A stretch of DNA of 64,000 bases. It comes from Dermatophagoides farinae (Eukaryota; Arthropoda; Arachnida; Sarcoptiformes; Pyroglyphidae). Below the pieces are notes generated by a model. That model worked only from the letters and a program-made list of their open reading frames with translations, was not told the origin of the DNA and made no database searches. The translations under genes and the position numbers were made by a program. Within the stretch, counting starts at the first letter, position 1; the number at the start of each line of letters is the position of its first letter. Where the stretch lies: positions 4,159,001-4,223,000 of the forward strand of contig NC_134679.1 of the NCBI RefSeq assembly GCF_024713945.1, read 5' to 3'. This document shows, piece after piece, positions 1 to 14,652 of this stretch.

Positions 1-3000
1 GTCGTGATTTTAGGGCAATAATAATAACGAAACAATTGTACATAGAATTTTCATGGTTCATGATTTGTTTGTGTGTATGTGTGTGTTTGGAGTATTCAAA
101 CAAAGTCCAAAGTAAACACGTTCCAAGAATCTGTAAACACACACACACACACACACACACAAGGAACGAATACAAAGCCTCAACATATATACAAACATGT
201 ACTTTCTTGGAATCAAATGAGGCGCTGAAATAAATCAAATCAAATCGGAAAAAAAATTAAAATAATGATAGCCGAAAAGAACCAGAAAAAAATGTGTAAA
301 GATTACATGTTAGTTCTTTTTTTTCTCTGAATTTGGTTCTGATCTGGAACAAAACAAAACAAAACAAAAAAAAATCGAAATTGAAAATCCAGAAATCAAC
401 GAAACTTTAACTTGCAGTAATATTCCAGCTCCAGAAACGAAAATCATCCTGAATATATAGACTAAACGAGAGAAATCATCAAACTTTTAATATAGAAAAA
501 ATTTCATCAAACAAAATACAGAAAAACAGAATGCAGAATATAAGAAAAAAAAATAAAATAAAAAAAATGTATAAAATAGTCAAAATCAGAAATACAATTG
601 CCACTTTACAATTCTTTTACGATAAACACTATAAGAAATGATCACAGTCATTTGCCCACATGCACACACACACACACACACACAGACATATAAACATTCA
701 TACATCATAATTTCTTATTTTTATAATATTCTTTGGTTTGATTTTGAAACTTATGGAACAAACATAATAAACAGCAACAAAAAAGAATGAAAAAAAAGAG
801 AAATACTTCACAACAACAACAACAACAACACTACCACCAGCCATTATGGTTGAAATCATCATCATGATGGTGATGATGATGATGATGAGATGACTATTGG
901 TATTTGTTTTGTTGCATAATAATAAGTACCATTCATCGCCGTCTTCATCATCATAATCATCATTGTCAATGACTTTTTTGAATTTCAATATATATAGTTG
1001 TTATTGTTACGACTTTCATATTCGCTCTATATATGTTTTTTTTTTCATTCATACAATGAAATCATTTGGGTAGGAAATAATCATTGATAAAATAAAGTGG
1101 ACAAAAAAAAGTTTTTTTTATGCAACAAAAACATTGGGAGAAAAGAACAATACATGTATACATAAACACCCATCCAGCCAAACACACATACACACACACA
1201 CACACACAATTGCAATCCTCCCACACTCTCGAATTTTTTCACCAGTAAGTCCTGATTCTTCATAAACATAAAAAAATCAATATGATTGAATCTTTTTATC
1301 CGCCATTCTCTCTCTCACTCCCTTTGAATATCGATTATCCTAGGACCTATGGGATTTCTCATTTATAGTAGGTAAACTTTCCATATTACAAATTACCTAG
1401 TTAGGCAACCGTTTCTCTGTGTATCCATGTGTTCATTTTTTCATGAATTCGATCGAATTTATCAGAATGACGATGATGATGATGATGAACGATTTACTCA
1501 TTTTTCATTCTCAATTATCATCATACAAATGATATTAATTCAAACAATTATTCATGCACACTGTTAACATATATCATCAACATTATCATCATTGTTCAAT
1601 CACTACATTCAAGAATTGAAAATTGATTTTTTTTCCATTCTACACTTGAAAAGCAAAAAGGAGAAAAATGGAGAAAAAAATGCTTGAAAACTAAAACTAA
1701 ATGCGAATAGAAAAAAAAATCTTTACAATTCCCAGGAAAATAACCATTATATAAACACAACAATAAGCAAGCAAACAAACACACATATAAACAAGAAATT
1801 CTGTGCTGCTACTGTTTCGGTTTTGTTGATTGTTTGCTTACTCATTCCACCGGTAATTTGAGAAAGAATTCTAAAGCTAGAATACCAAAGAAAGTTGGTA
1901 TTCTCATCTAAGAGAGAAGAATCAGTGAGGGAAAAAATAATAAACTCTATTGAAAAAAAAACTCAAACACACACACACACAAAACCCAACATGCTATAGA
2001 AAAAACAACCGAACCGATCATTTATGTACACAATAACAACAAAATAAAAAGACTTCATTTTGAAACGATAATACTTTTTTTTTTGCATAACCATATTTCC
2101 CATTCGTTCTTTTTCAGAATGAATATATTCTTTTTATTTTTTTTCAGTTCAAAAAGAACATACACACACACACACACATAATAGATAACTAATCCATAGG
2201 AAAATTAAGAAACAGATTTTCTTTTCATATAAGAAAAATAAATGATAAAATCAGTAACGATAAATTACAATATTGTTACACATATAAGAAAATGAAAAAA
2301 ATTTAGGAAAATTATCCAAAAGTATTGTGAATTAAATGAATGGTGAGAATTATTATAACGCAAAGTTCGATAGTATAAAGAATAGTAAAAACCAGTACAG
2401 TATACCAAAAAAAAAATTATCACCTGCCAATCTTTAAAGATTCAAGAATAAGAAAAAAAATCATAGAATATACATGATTCATACGAATGATTCTTGAACA
2501 CATTGATTCTTTTCATAGGTTTTTTTGTCTCATATTTTTGCAACAAACTTCTATGTCATCATCAAACATTCTTGGCTCATTATTCTCTTACATACAGTAT
2601 TATTAAGTCACTTTTTTTTCGTTTCACTCTTGTCGTTTCTTGAACTTAGTGTAAACACACACACACACACACACATATACCATTTCCCTTGAGTGTCAAT
2701 GTTTTTTTTCATTCATTTTCTAATGAATGAATGAAGAAGGTGGAAAGAGAAATTCTTGCTAACTTTTATTTTTGCCGGTGGGTGACTTTCCATTGATTCA
2801 ATACACAAAAGAATCATTTTTTTGTACTGTTACTGTTCATTCACCATTATAGAATTTGATATCTGGATAAAATAATGTAAAATAATAACCACTACTACCA
2901 TCATCACTACTATCATTATCATTATAATCATTGAATTTATTACAATATCATTTGTGTTAAGGTGATCTTACACAAAGAGAGAGAGAAAGAGAGAGAGAAA

Positions 3001-3689
3001 TCACCATCTTTCGGAAAGTAGTAAGATGAAAAACTAGAAAAAAAATCTCATTTTCATGATTGATAAATAATGAATCAGATGCACAAACACATATTATCTG
3101 ATCCATTTTACTGATGATGATGATGATGATTATAATGAAGATGTTTGGTGTTTTTTTTTCTTTTATATCATAATATATTCAAATAAGCAAATCATTTTTT
3201 TTGGAATACTGGCAAAGTGGAAAAAATTATCATGTTATTCATATATATGAATTGGTTACTGAGCCAAAAAACAAAACAGAAATACAAATGCTTCTGTGTG
3301 TGCATGTGCCACCAACATAACAATTACCAGTTTTTTTTTCTTTGGATTATTCTATAAAGTCATCGTCATTATTATTATGATCATCATTATAGAGAAGTCG
3401 ACAACTAATTCCAGGTTAATGAAAAAAAAATCAATACAACCATAATAGTAATCATTATAGTTCTTATGAAGATTCTGTTTTTTTTTTGCTTTGTTCGAAT
3501 AATACACCATCTGAATAAAGACCGGATATTATTATTCAGAAGAAAATAAAATAGTGATGATAATAATAATAATAAGGCAGACAGGAACACAGTTGATAAT
3601 TTTCATATGTAAATTTTCTTTTCTGTTTTTTTTTAATTCCACAAAAAAAAATCTTTTATTTTCCTTGTTTTTTGGTTGTATTCACTTAC
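1..3689. other. Left-edge intron of RGS12/loco (intron 3, incomplete)
   Basis: Non-coding stretch downstream of the RGS12 PTB exon on the minus strand. It holds simple repeats: (AC)n at 137-161 and near 663-684, 1190-1208 and 2654-2676, ATG/ATC triplet runs near 860-890 and 1470-1490, and a GA-rich run near 2977-3000. No open frame here resembles an RGS, Ras-binding or GoLoco domain, so the rest of the gene should lie left of position 1. Confidence 0.6.
137..161. repeat. (AC)n microsatellite
   Basis: Uninterrupted AC dinucleotide run of about 12 units inside the left-edge intron. Several similar runs follow in the next 3 kb. Confidence 0.9.
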
Positions 3690-6600
3690 CAGGAAATTCA
3701 AGACAATGATCATTGGAAATTGGATCCGGAGTACATTTGATTGATAATAGTGAAGCTATATGATGATGATTATGATGAGATTGCCAGGTGTTTGATGAAA
3801 CTTTCATTATAAATGCACGAATCCGATCGACATCATCATCATTATCATCACGAATCATTAATACGAAATGTTCTTTACTGGTTGGCCTTAATAGTTGACA
3901 TTGTATAATTTGTTTGGCACGTATATGATAATTTATATCAGAACCATATAAATATAATTCACATGGATATATGGCAATCAATAATGGTGAATTTAATTCA
4001 TCATCATTATCAATGATTTCTGAATTATGTTGATCAAATATTGATTGAATATTGATCCAATGTTGATTATGATTATAATCATCATCATCATCATTATAAT
4101 GACAACGTATGATTCGTATACATTCAACGATTGAACGAAATATTGCTTGTGAATGATGATCACGATCGGTTAATGTAGTTGTTGTTGTTGATTGACTTGA
4201 AGCATTTGAAACAAACAGTTCCGGGGGTGATGATGATGATGATGATTGGGAAGATGGCTGCTGCAACTAAAAGAAAAAACAAAACAAAATAGAAAAACAA
4301 TTTAATCATCAAACAAAAAAAAACAAAATTGTTTTTTCTCTTCTGTTTCTGGTCAAGGAGACAATTGTGTGATTGTGTGTTTCCAAAATAATAATAATCA
4401 AGACTGACGACCAGAACAAATGATAATGATAATTCTAATGAAAATCAATCGATTGAAAATCGATTAAATCGATTTTTTTATTGCTTGATTTTTTTTATTC
4501 TTTCCGTATGTGTACCAGATATTGATCCAAGAATTCGTTAAAGACCAGATTACTTTAAATGGTGAAATATTATTGTAGAATAAAATAAAAAAACTATCCA
4601 TATTATGAAAGTTCTAGTAAAACAATGATGATTTCAGATTTCTTTTTTTTTCCGGCAATATTTATTCATTTATTTGTTTGTTTTTCTTTTGATTCGAATA
4701 TGAAAATTGTACGAATGGAAATGCTATCAAGTTTTTGTCGTTGAAAATTTTGTTTTTTTTTGTCTTTTACTTCTGCTGTGACAAGATGAAAGCCACAACA
4801 TCTTGACAATAGAAATATACCAGAATGACCAGAAGCCAATGAAGAAGAAAAAAAAAGTTAGCAAAATTGTTTGACTTGATTACTCTTAACGTCATTCTGG
4901 AAGTAGGAAAAAAAAGGAAAGCAAAAAATTTGGACAAAACCAAATCGAAAAAGAAAATGACACTATCTTCAACTAACAACGACGTTGGCGTGAAGAAAAA
5001 AAAAACGAATTCAAGAAGATCAAATTTAAAAAGTAGTTCGACCAAAATGAATAAGTAGAATTTCAAGTTTGATGTTGAAATAACAACATCGAAAAAAAGA
5101 AAGAACATAAAACATCTTTCAAATGACGCAAAGCGACATACACACACATGCATCGAAAAGGTTAATTGGTTAAGTGATTGATTGTTGCAATTTATTTTTC
5201 TCCATTCTTTTCTTTTCTGTCTTTGAATAGATGGATGGATGGATGGTATAAACACAAATTGCGAATACAAAAAAAAAATGAAAACATTTATAACCATTCA
5301 CAGCTTGATACACCCAGATGGATGATTGGGATGATAACAAGTTCATCAGAAAAAAACGTCCTTCATTCTTTGATGCCAATGAGATCGATAGTCTATCCGA
5401 TTTCCGGATCATATTCTTCTTCATCACCATATCATCAGCTAACAGCGTTTATATTTTCAATTTTCAATGGAATTTTTATTTCACACGAAACAAAAACGAC
5501 GGAAATCCTCGCCTAAATTTTTTTTTCAGACACAATCAAAGTTATTGACAAATAGAAGTGTGTGGTATTTTTCTTTTCTTTTGTAAGAAATCGAGATTTC
5601 CGGCTGCTCTGTGTGTATGTGTGTGTTGTGGTTTTTATCAACTAACCAGAGTAAAAAAAAAAAACAAAAAATAAAAAGTTTCATTCACAAGCAAATAATG
5701 AAATTGTGTAATTTAAAAAAAAATCAAAAAAATGAAAAATAAATAAAAATTAAGCGACAATCATAATGGCAATGGCATTAATAAAATCCAATCAATCAAT
5801 CTTGAAAAGTGAATTCTTCAATGTGTGTGTGAATAGATTTCAATGACGATTGAACCTATGACGGTTGACAAATGACTACAAAAAAAAATCCACTCCATTC
5901 CACGTTTTCATTCTTTTACTGAAATAAAAAAAAACGTTAAAGAAAAGTCAAGTATAAGGTCAACTCAATTAGTCGATTGACAAATACATGATACATGAGA
6001 AATGTATTGAAAAAAATATGAGATGTTATAGTCAGCCGATATTCTATTAGACTTTTTCTTTATTTCATTTTTAAACATTTACTTTATACAAAGAAACAAA
6101 CAAAAAAACGCAGGTGATATCCAAAAAAAAAAAAAAAATCATGACAAAAGCGAAACTAAACTAGGTCAAGTTTGAGAAATGGAATTTGCTTTTCTTTTCG
6201 CTTTTTGTTTAACAATAACAACAAAAAGGAGCCAATTGTTGAATTGAATTGTTGTATTAAATTGTTGAATAGAATGGAAAAAAAATAAAAATTGAGTTTG
6301 AAACATGAAACTCACCAAATGCTGTCCAATATTGGCTACGGATGGCTTTATTTTCTTTTCATTGGCCAATAATCGTTCAGTGGTCGATGTTGGCGATGAT
6401 CCTGGCGAATTGGATGTAGATGATGATGGGGATTGTGATATGGATGAGAAGCCTGATGTTGTTGAATTTGTTTTTGTTTTAGATATTTTATTCTTATTTT
6501 TATTCATAAATGTTGATTGTTGTTCATTTGCTATCGAATCTTTATCATTTGCTATTGAGACATTCTGTAATGAAAGGGAAAATAATTTACCATCAGTATT

Positions 6601-9600
6601 CTGGTAGCCTCGCTGATATTGATGATGATGATGAACATCGGTGTGAACTTTGAAAGAATTCATCTCATTAAATTGTGGATTAGAATTCGTTTGATATAGC
6701 TTCTTATTATTGAATTCTGCTGTAATATTATTTGATTGTTGTTGTTGTTGTTGTTGCTGATGTTGAATATTTTGAAGAATTTTTCTTTGCTCTAATTTCT
6801 GATGATTTCGATAATGTTGATGTAACAATAATTCATCATCATCTTTATGATTGCCATAGTTTTGAAATCGATCCAATAAATTATCGATTGATTTGAATGA
6901 ATGATATGATTGTTTTTGCTGTGGCGTTCCACTTTGATTCGATGCTCGTTTCCATAGGCCATCAAAATGTTCGGCTACATTAGTATGAATATCACCATCG
7001 CTATTGCATGATTGATCACCATTTTTATTATATCGATTATGATGATGGTTATTTCGTTTATGATCTTTGAATCTAGGTTTGTTACGATAATGATACCTGG
7101 ATGATGATATTCGACACTCATCTTGATACGTTTCCGATGGACTTAAAATCGTCGTCGCTGTGGTTGAGGATTGTGGCTCTTGTTGCTGTTGGCGTTTGCA
7201 TTGATTATTTTTCATTGATCGATGCTTTTTCGTATGATAATTACGATGATTGTGAGGTATAGTACGATGATTATTTCGATGATAATGATGATGATTTCTA
7301 GCATTTCGATGTGGACGATATTTTTGTATCGATGATTGCTGAATGGATTGTTGTTGTGGTTGAGGAAGTTTCGATGTAGTTAAAGCTGATATCGATGATT
7401 TTCTATCCTCATCAATCATCATTGATATTGATTCTGAAGTCGTAATTTTAGCGGAAGTAGAATTAAATTGACGTTGATCTAGTATTTGATTATCACGATG
7501 AATTTTAGGCCTTTGGTCATCATTATTTTCATCACTAGATGAACAACAAGATGCTGATGATGATGATGATGATGACGAAAAAGAATCATCGATAGAAGCA
7601 GCTGAAACTTGTAGCAATAATCGTCCATCTGAAACCGATGTAATCAATTCGACTACCTGATCGTGTGTAAATGTATCAACATTTTGTCCATTTACAGCAT
7701 GAAGACGATCACCGGATCTAAGACCACCCAAACGAGCATGTCCTTTAACATGTGTTAATCGACATGGCATTTCACCTATTTTATCAGAAAAAAAAGTTTA
7801 AATTAAAATTTATTTTCAAAAAAATGAGAAAAAAATCTCTACTGTCTAATTGAATAAGTGAAATTAACGAATGGACAAAAAACATAATCGAAAACCCATG
7901 ACCTGAGACCTGTTTCATTAGAAATAATTTTCTCTCTGTACAAAATTTGCCAATAAAACGTAAAATGGTTAAAATATAATGGAAAGAAAAACAAAACGAA
8001 AAATAAACGCATTTTGTCATTTTTTGCCCAAAGCAAGTTATTTTTAGTTATCAAATAGCAATCAAGCAAGTAGTTGTTTTTCGTTTTGACCTGTCAAATA
8101 AAACCACAAAACGGACTATTCGTATTTCGCGGACAATTCATTATAATTATGATCGACGCCCAAAAAAATGTGTGGATCATCTTTACTATCAATGCGAAAC
8201 GAACAATGACAATGTGATGATTAAATAAGAATCTGATCAAAAATCAGCGTCATGTATGTGTGTGTGCCGGTGACATCGTAGAAAAATTTTCATGAAATTT
8301 TTTTCATTCAATGAAAAAATAGGCATCTAACCAGAATCGAACAGGTTTCAATGATTGAACATTGACATATAAACACTATCATTATGAATAACAAGCAACA
8401 GTGGATAATATCGATCAATCAATATACGGTTTTAGAAAATCTATGATTGGTTCGATTGACTGACATGACATTTTTTGTCAATATTTTTGATGAGAAATTC
8501 ATGGATAATTCAAAAAAAAAAGAAAAAAAAACAATAAAAATTTGACCAAAATTGTATGTAAATTTGAAATTAAATAGCGATTTTTATCATCAGAATTCAG
8601 AAAATTTCAGACTAAGAATTTATTGAAATAAAAAAAAATTTCTAGTTAGAGTATCCAATGGATACTCAAAAGTAGATAGAAAATGAGGCCAATTTATGAA
8701 TGAATTTTTTTCTCTACCATTTACCTTTTATTTCTTCTTCTTTTTTTTTGAATTCGTGTCTATACCCTAGCAACAATCAAATTATATAGTTATGCAAATT
8801 CAAAAGGGTTAGCAACTTGTTACAACAAATGAAAAAAAAGTTTCCAAAATAAAAAGCCAAAACAAGATGAGTCTAACAACTAATGAACGATGATTCGGAA
8901 AACAATTCAAATTTTTATAGGAAGTGTAGTGGTAGTTTCTACAATTTTTTAATTTTAATTCTCCTACTTTTTTTTAGTAACTAGGCTTATCCATTTCAGC
9001 AAATAACTTTTTTTTTCTGGACCAAATAATATCAACCACCTAAACAACCAACAGAAAAAAAATATTGTAACGAATAAATTGAAAAGTGAGGAACATTTTT
9101 ATTTCGGTCAAATTTTTTATTCTCCTATTAGATTAACACGAATAAATGAATGAAAATGACCAACAACGATGATGAGTTACTACCATTTGGGTACCTAGGA
9201 CACGAATTAAACCAGAAGAAACGAAAAATGACAGACCAAGTAGTCATAAAAACACATAAAGAATCGCGTGACCATCAAGTGGAATAAAAAAAAAGAAACA
9301 CAAAAAATGTTATATATGTGTGTGTGTGATTTAGGTCGACAGCAAGTCAATACTTTCAACTTTTGTTTTTTCATTTCATTCCTTTATCATTATCCTCTCT
9401 TTAATGTATGTTATGAATTGGTGTTTCTGGACCAACATGAACACGAATCATGAAGATGAACATTATTATTATTAAGTAAATATACCGTAATATTATTCTA
9501 TCATTTACAAACATGTAGGACGCGGGTAATTTAATTTCGAAATAGTAAATGATAGAATGATATTTGTTCCCATTTTAACCAGAATGTGTTGTCAATAAAA

Positions 9601-12023
9601 CATTTTTACTAAATGGTTATTGTGTGTGTGTGCTAAACTTGCTTTTTTTTCATTGTTTCCATTTTGTGGAATAGACAAAAATCAGAAGAATATAAATGAA
9701 AGCACAGTATTCGCTTCAAATAGAAAGAGTGAAAAGAAATTGGCACAGTATCGATGAATTCTGATTAATATTAAAACAAAAAAAAATTAAGAATGAAAGA
9801 ATTAAACAAAATATGACCAAATTTTTACAAAAATGTTATGTCATTGGACATGATTTCGCTATATAAAATGTGAAACAATAAATGATGACATTTTTTAATG
9901 TTTTTTTTTATTACTTGAAAAAAGCTAGAATATTAAGACATGAGCACTAATAGCTTAATAAGCTTAATAATCAAAATGGTGAAAAAAAACTTCTTTGTAG
10001 CTAATAACTTTATTTTCACGAAAGTAAAGCTAATTTATTTACTTTTTTTTTGGTAGAAACCTATTGTGAAATCAGGATGATAATGTCTGAAATACGAATA
10101 TATAACAAACGCTTTAATTAATTTTTTTGGGTAGAATAATCTAAATTATTGATTATTAAGATAATAATAATGGTGATGTATTAAAGAATAGAAATTATGA
10201 ATAGAGAAACCCAGTTGTCATTGTATTGGGAATTTATTTACAGGTGAAGATGTATTATATAAATCAACGTATGAAAATTGAATTAGAAAAAAAAACACCA
10301 ACACATTAATTAACAAATTATATTTATATATTTGTTGTCATTCTAAATTTTACGATGAATTTGTCACCACCAATGTTCATTTGATTACAATTTGTCTATA
10401 GACCAGATCATCATGTTTCGTGCATATACAATGATGATGATTGATGGCCCAAAGGCATGAATGTAAATGAATGGTAAGGGAAAATTCTCTTGGGAAAATA
10501 TCAAGAAAAGGAAATGGCCATCTCTAGACAGAAAACGATGAACAAAAAAAAAACGAAAAAACAAACATCTTGTTTGTGGTTTGCAAATTCGTCTGCTGAC
10601 TTTAGCTGACATCCTGTTGATGTTTTGAAATTTCGTTTGACTTATTCATGTTCAATTTTTCAGGCGGAATTATTTGCAATTTTTTAAGCATCATTATGGT
10701 TGAAAATTATTTTATTATTATTAAAATGACGATTAATGAATGAATGATTAATTGATTTTTTTTTGGAAAAAAAGCAAAAAAAAAGTCAATATATAATCCT
10801 ATTATATGATCATTCAATGAACGAATGACCATATCATTGGATTAAGTATCGATTGCTGTTGTATCAATCAGGATAAGATTGTCGAAGGAAAAAAATGATA
10901 AAACAAACATACATACAGAGAGATAAAGAAGAAGAAGAAGAAGAATAGATAAACAAAACCTAGAATGATGATACGTTTTAATCCAATTAACGTAGGAATT
11001 TTAAACCAATAAGAATAATTTGTCTAGGATTATCAACCAAGAAAATTTATCAAAAAAAAAATTAATCCAAATGCCAGAAAAAGGTCAAACGGATCTTGTT
11101 TCTTATGCATATGAAAATATTCAAATTCTCATATAACTATTCTCAATAAGAATGATGATTATATGAAGCTGAATTGATTCGAAACGAAATGAATTGAAAA
11201 AAAGATCAAATTGAACATTGTCGGTGTGTGTTCTTGCAATCAAATATTTGGGAACCAATATTTTAATGATGAGAAAACTAAACGACATGTCCCCATTTGA
11301 CAATTGTGATAAGATCATATCGGATCAAATCTAAAATGGATCAGATTTTTTTTTCATTTTGAAAAAACGACAAATTTCTAACATCATCAACATGAAATTG
11401 ATGAATCGACAGTAATAAAAAAAAAATGGAGACAAAATTTTGTTTCTCACAATCAATATTTCATATCAAAAAAATCAAAATCTAAATTATGAATTTCTTA
11501 TTTTGATCTTGATTAAGTGCAAAAAAAATTCAAAGAGGAAGAAAGATCATTCTCAACACCTGTTTTGTTGGTAATGATGTGTGTGTGTGTGTGTGATCAA
11601 AAAATATCAGTCATAATAAGTTGAATTTCACATATAAAAACTTTACCATATTGTATGGCTGTTAAATTTTGAAATTTTGAAATGAAATTCAGGTAGGATG
11701 ATCAAGCAGAAAAAACTGTTTCGTATATGTAATTTTTACTTTGATAAGGTGTGAGAATTTCAACGAGCTAATTATTCCTTATATACTAAATAAAATAAAA
11801 AATAAAAAACCAGTCAACCTACTCTATAACAGGTGATATCGATGACCTGATATGAGTGGAATTTTTATTAGAAAATATTGAAAAAAAAAGAAAAATTTTC
11901 AACAAAAAAAAACATACCGGACAATGTGAAACCATAACCATATTTGGAACGAATAATCTCAATCAATTTCATCATCTTAATCGGTACTGATGTTGTTGAT
12001 TTTGAATCGGATGATTTAGACAT
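3690..12023 (-). CDS. RGS12: RGS12/loco-type regulator of G-protein signalling, 5' part (PDZ and PTB domains), partial at left edge
   Basis: Three coding exons on the minus strand: 12023-11918, 7775-6316 and 4266-3690. Phases agree across both introns (1, then 0), giving about 714 residues before the window ends. Exon 1 starts MSKSSDSKSTT and carries the PDZ carboxylate loop YGFTLSG. Exon 2 continues EMPCRLTHVKGHARLGGLRS, completing a PDZ domain at about residues 18-95, then runs into a long Asn/Gln/His-rich linker. Exon 3 is a PTB domain whose end, KCTPDPISNDHCLEFPG, parallels ECTADPDTNGCLEFP of vertebrate RGS12. PDZ followed by PTB is specific to RGS12 and Drosophila loco. In that family the missing C-terminal half holds RGS (Galpha-i GAP), Ras-binding and GoLoco domains. 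Donors are GTATGT, GTGAGT and GTAAGT. Acceptor sequence before the ATG (AATGCAG) suggests a non-coding first exon upstream. Confidence 0.88.
4267..6315 (-). other. RGS12 intron 2
   Basis: Intron of about 2.05 kb between the PDZ/linker exon and the PTB exon, with donor GTGAGT at its right end and acceptor TTTTAG at its left end. It is A/T-rich with homopolymer runs; the open frames on both strands near 4.8-5.5 kb have low-complexity composition and no recognisable domain. Confidence 0.7.
7776..11917 (-). other. RGS12 intron 1
   Basis: Intron of about 4.1 kb splitting the PDZ domain right after the GFTLSG loop. Donor GTATGT at 11917-11912 and acceptor AATAG at 7780-7776. It holds poly-A/T runs, a (GT)n run near 11580-11594 and the 20-bp stem inverted repeat at 9489-9564. 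No coding exon was seen in it. Confidence 0.7.
9489..9564. other. Inverted repeat, 20-bp stem with 36-nt loop
   Basis: Left arm 9489-9508 and right arm 9545-9564 are reverse complements at 19 of 20 positions; the one mismatch would be a G-U pair in plus-strand RNA. The loop contains a short GC-rich patch (ACGCGGGT). It lies in RGS12 intron 1, antisense to the host gene if expressed from the plus strand. It could be a miRNA-like hairpin or the relic of a small palindromic element; nothing in the sequence decides between them. Confidence 0.55.
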
Positions 12024-13306
12024 TGTTTTCTGCATTGAAGATGAGTTTTTTTTTGGGTTGAATAATTTAAATTTTTTTTCAGATTATTTTTTCTTGTTTT
12101 CGTAAATACAACTCCAAGTGTATGGCACGATTATGACATTAACAGGGAAAAGAAAAAATTGATATTTGTGGTCATTTATGAAGAAAACCACAAATATGAT
12201 TATGGCGATAGTAGATTATTATGTATCATCATTAAGATGATGTAAGTATAAAAATGATCGTCACACTGTTGTCATGAAATGGTAAACGTTTTTTTTCGAA
12301 TGAGTAATTCGTGGTGACAATTTTTTTTTCGCATTAAAACTTTTCACAAAAACAAAAGAAAAAATTCCTTGTTGTTCTACTTATGGATGGAGATAGACAA
12401 CAACAACAACAGATAAAAATTGGTTTGACATATAAAAAAATGACATTGAATTTTTTTTTTTTTTTTGGGCACCAATGTTTGGAGTGAAAATTCGGAGAAA
12501 AAATATTTTGGAACTTGATGAATGTATGAAAAAAAAAATTAATGAAGAATAAATAGCCGTTTAAATGGAAAAGAAAAACGTGAACAATAACAAATGATGT
12601 TGGCCAAAAGATTATTCATACTTTTTTTTTGTTGTTGTTCATCATGTTTTTGCAATGTTGGATCAATATGTGTGTGGAACAATAATGAATATGAAAAAAA
12701 AGGAAAACGATAATCCACATGTTTATTCGACTACAAATGATGATGATGTCGAAATGACAAATGATGTATTCAAACGGAGAAATAAAAAAGAACAAAATTT
12801 TCAATTCAATAGAAAAAAACAATTTGGGTGATTCTTTTGTTGGTAATTTTCATTTTTTTTCACAGACAAACAAACAAAAAATGGATCCATAATCCTTTTT
12901 TTCCATGTATACGTATTTAATCTGAAAAAAAGGCAAAAGAAACGGAAAATGTTAAGATATTTCGTCATTATTATTATAGTTATTTTGCTTATTAAAAATT
13001 TTAGATTATGGCCATCTCTCATCTCTTTCAAATACTAATTTATCATTGGAATCATTTTTTTTGGTCTGCATCTCTCAACAGTTTCATCAACTATGGTAAT
13101 CAAACAAACAAACAAACAAAAAAAAGTAAAGTAAAGTAAAAAACAACAACAACATTTCATACTACTTATGATGATGATATTTATGCGATTTTCATAGATT
13201 AAAAAAGATTGATAAAATGGAAATACTTATAAGTTTGAATGGCGGAAATATATTTACCACATGTGAACAAATATTTTGATTATCAAACACAGGAACTAGA
13301 ATGAAT

Positions 13307-13320
13307 GAGAGAGAGAGAGA
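13307..13320. repeat. (GA)n microsatellite
   Basis: Seven uninterrupted GA units in the non-coding 12-19 kb stretch. Confidence 0.85.
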
Positions 13321-14630
13321 TAAAAAACGGGTTGGAACATTATAAATGAATGTGATGCTAAAAATAGATGAATTTTAATCAGGAAAAAAAATGTTTATCA
13401 AGTTTTTTTTGTTCATTTTCCCCTCGAAAAAAAAGTCAAATTCAAATAAAAAAAAAACAGAAAAAAATGTGAAACCCTTGTCTATTTGATTCACCGTTTT
13501 CTCAATGTCTCATCCATTCATTTGCTTAACCTGAAAATCAAATTTTATGCAATCTGTCGTCAAATATTTTTATTTTCCTACATTTCCAATAAGTTTCATT
13601 CGTATATAAAACATGGATTTGATTTGATTTGATCGCAACGGCAGCAATCCTCAGTAACAAAACTTTCATTTTATTATCGTAATACAGACAAACAAACAAA
13701 AAAAACTTTGAACAAAAATCCAAAATACTGATAATACAGATGAATAGAATCAAAAACAAAACAACAACAAACTTGGACTATATAATTGTAGATTCACCAG
13801 AAAAAAAATTACCAGAAAAAAAGATGAGCATAAAACAAATACACTTATAAACACAAATCTAGAATAAATAATAAGAAAGAAATGAAAAAAACTGCTTTTT
13901 ATCTCACAACAATGGTCGAATTCAATCAAAAAAAAAAAAAAAAACAAAAATTGAATCTTTATTGAAAACAAAGTAAATAGAGAAAAACAAAAAACTTTTT
14001 TTCTTCTTCTTCACCACCACCACAACCGCCTTTCACATGATTTGAAAATAAAAAGCAGAAATTCGATTGGATCGAATAGGATCATCGATTTCATTCGTTC
14101 TTTTCATTCTTTTTTTTTGTTTTCATTTTTCCTTCCAATTATCTATCACAAACATCATCATCATCGTCATCATCATAATCATGTGTCTGGCATGAGTCTC
14201 AAATATTTCATTTATTTATTTTCTTTTTTTTCGGTCTTTATCATCATCGTCTGGAACGCAAAAAACGAAAACGAAAGGATCGGAAAAAAAAATTTGAAAA
14301 TAAAATTGATGATCCAAAATGCTCGAAAAATAATAATAAGTATCAACAACAAGAAAAAACAACAACAACAACAACTTGAAAAGCTGGAGAAAGAAGATAT
14401 TTAAAGATTTTTCGTTGAAAAAAAAATGAAATGAAATGAAAAGAAATTCAAACAAAATCTCAAACACCATAATTAACACTATGAACATTTTTATAACACA
14501 ACCCACATAGGAAATGATTGGATAAATTGAAAAAAAATTAATCCAACTTTTTTTCGAGAAAACAAATTTTAAAAATTCGTAACTTTTTTCATAGATCAAG
14601 GCGGAAAAAAAACTAAATGAATGAAAATGA

Positions 14631-14652
14631 TCATCATCATCATCATCATCAT
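14631..14652. repeat. (ATC)n microsatellite
   Basis: Seven TCA/ATC units. This triplet recurs throughout the window in both non-coding DNA and coding DNA (His, Asp and Ser tracts). Confidence 0.85.

Noticed and set aside
698-988. Minus-strand open frame of 96 codons
   Set aside because: Made largely of ATC/ATG and ACA triplet repeats read as Ile, Met and Val runs; no domain and no splice context.
4767-5548. Several overlapping open frames on both strands in RGS12 intron 2
   Set aside because: Phe/Lys/Ser-rich compositions from poly-T and poly-A tracts; no family resemblance, and inside a well-supported intron.
6305-6607. Plus-strand frame antisense to the RGS12 linker
   Set aside because: Mirror of the coding exon on the other strand; the minus-strand frame has PDZ homology and correct splice sites.
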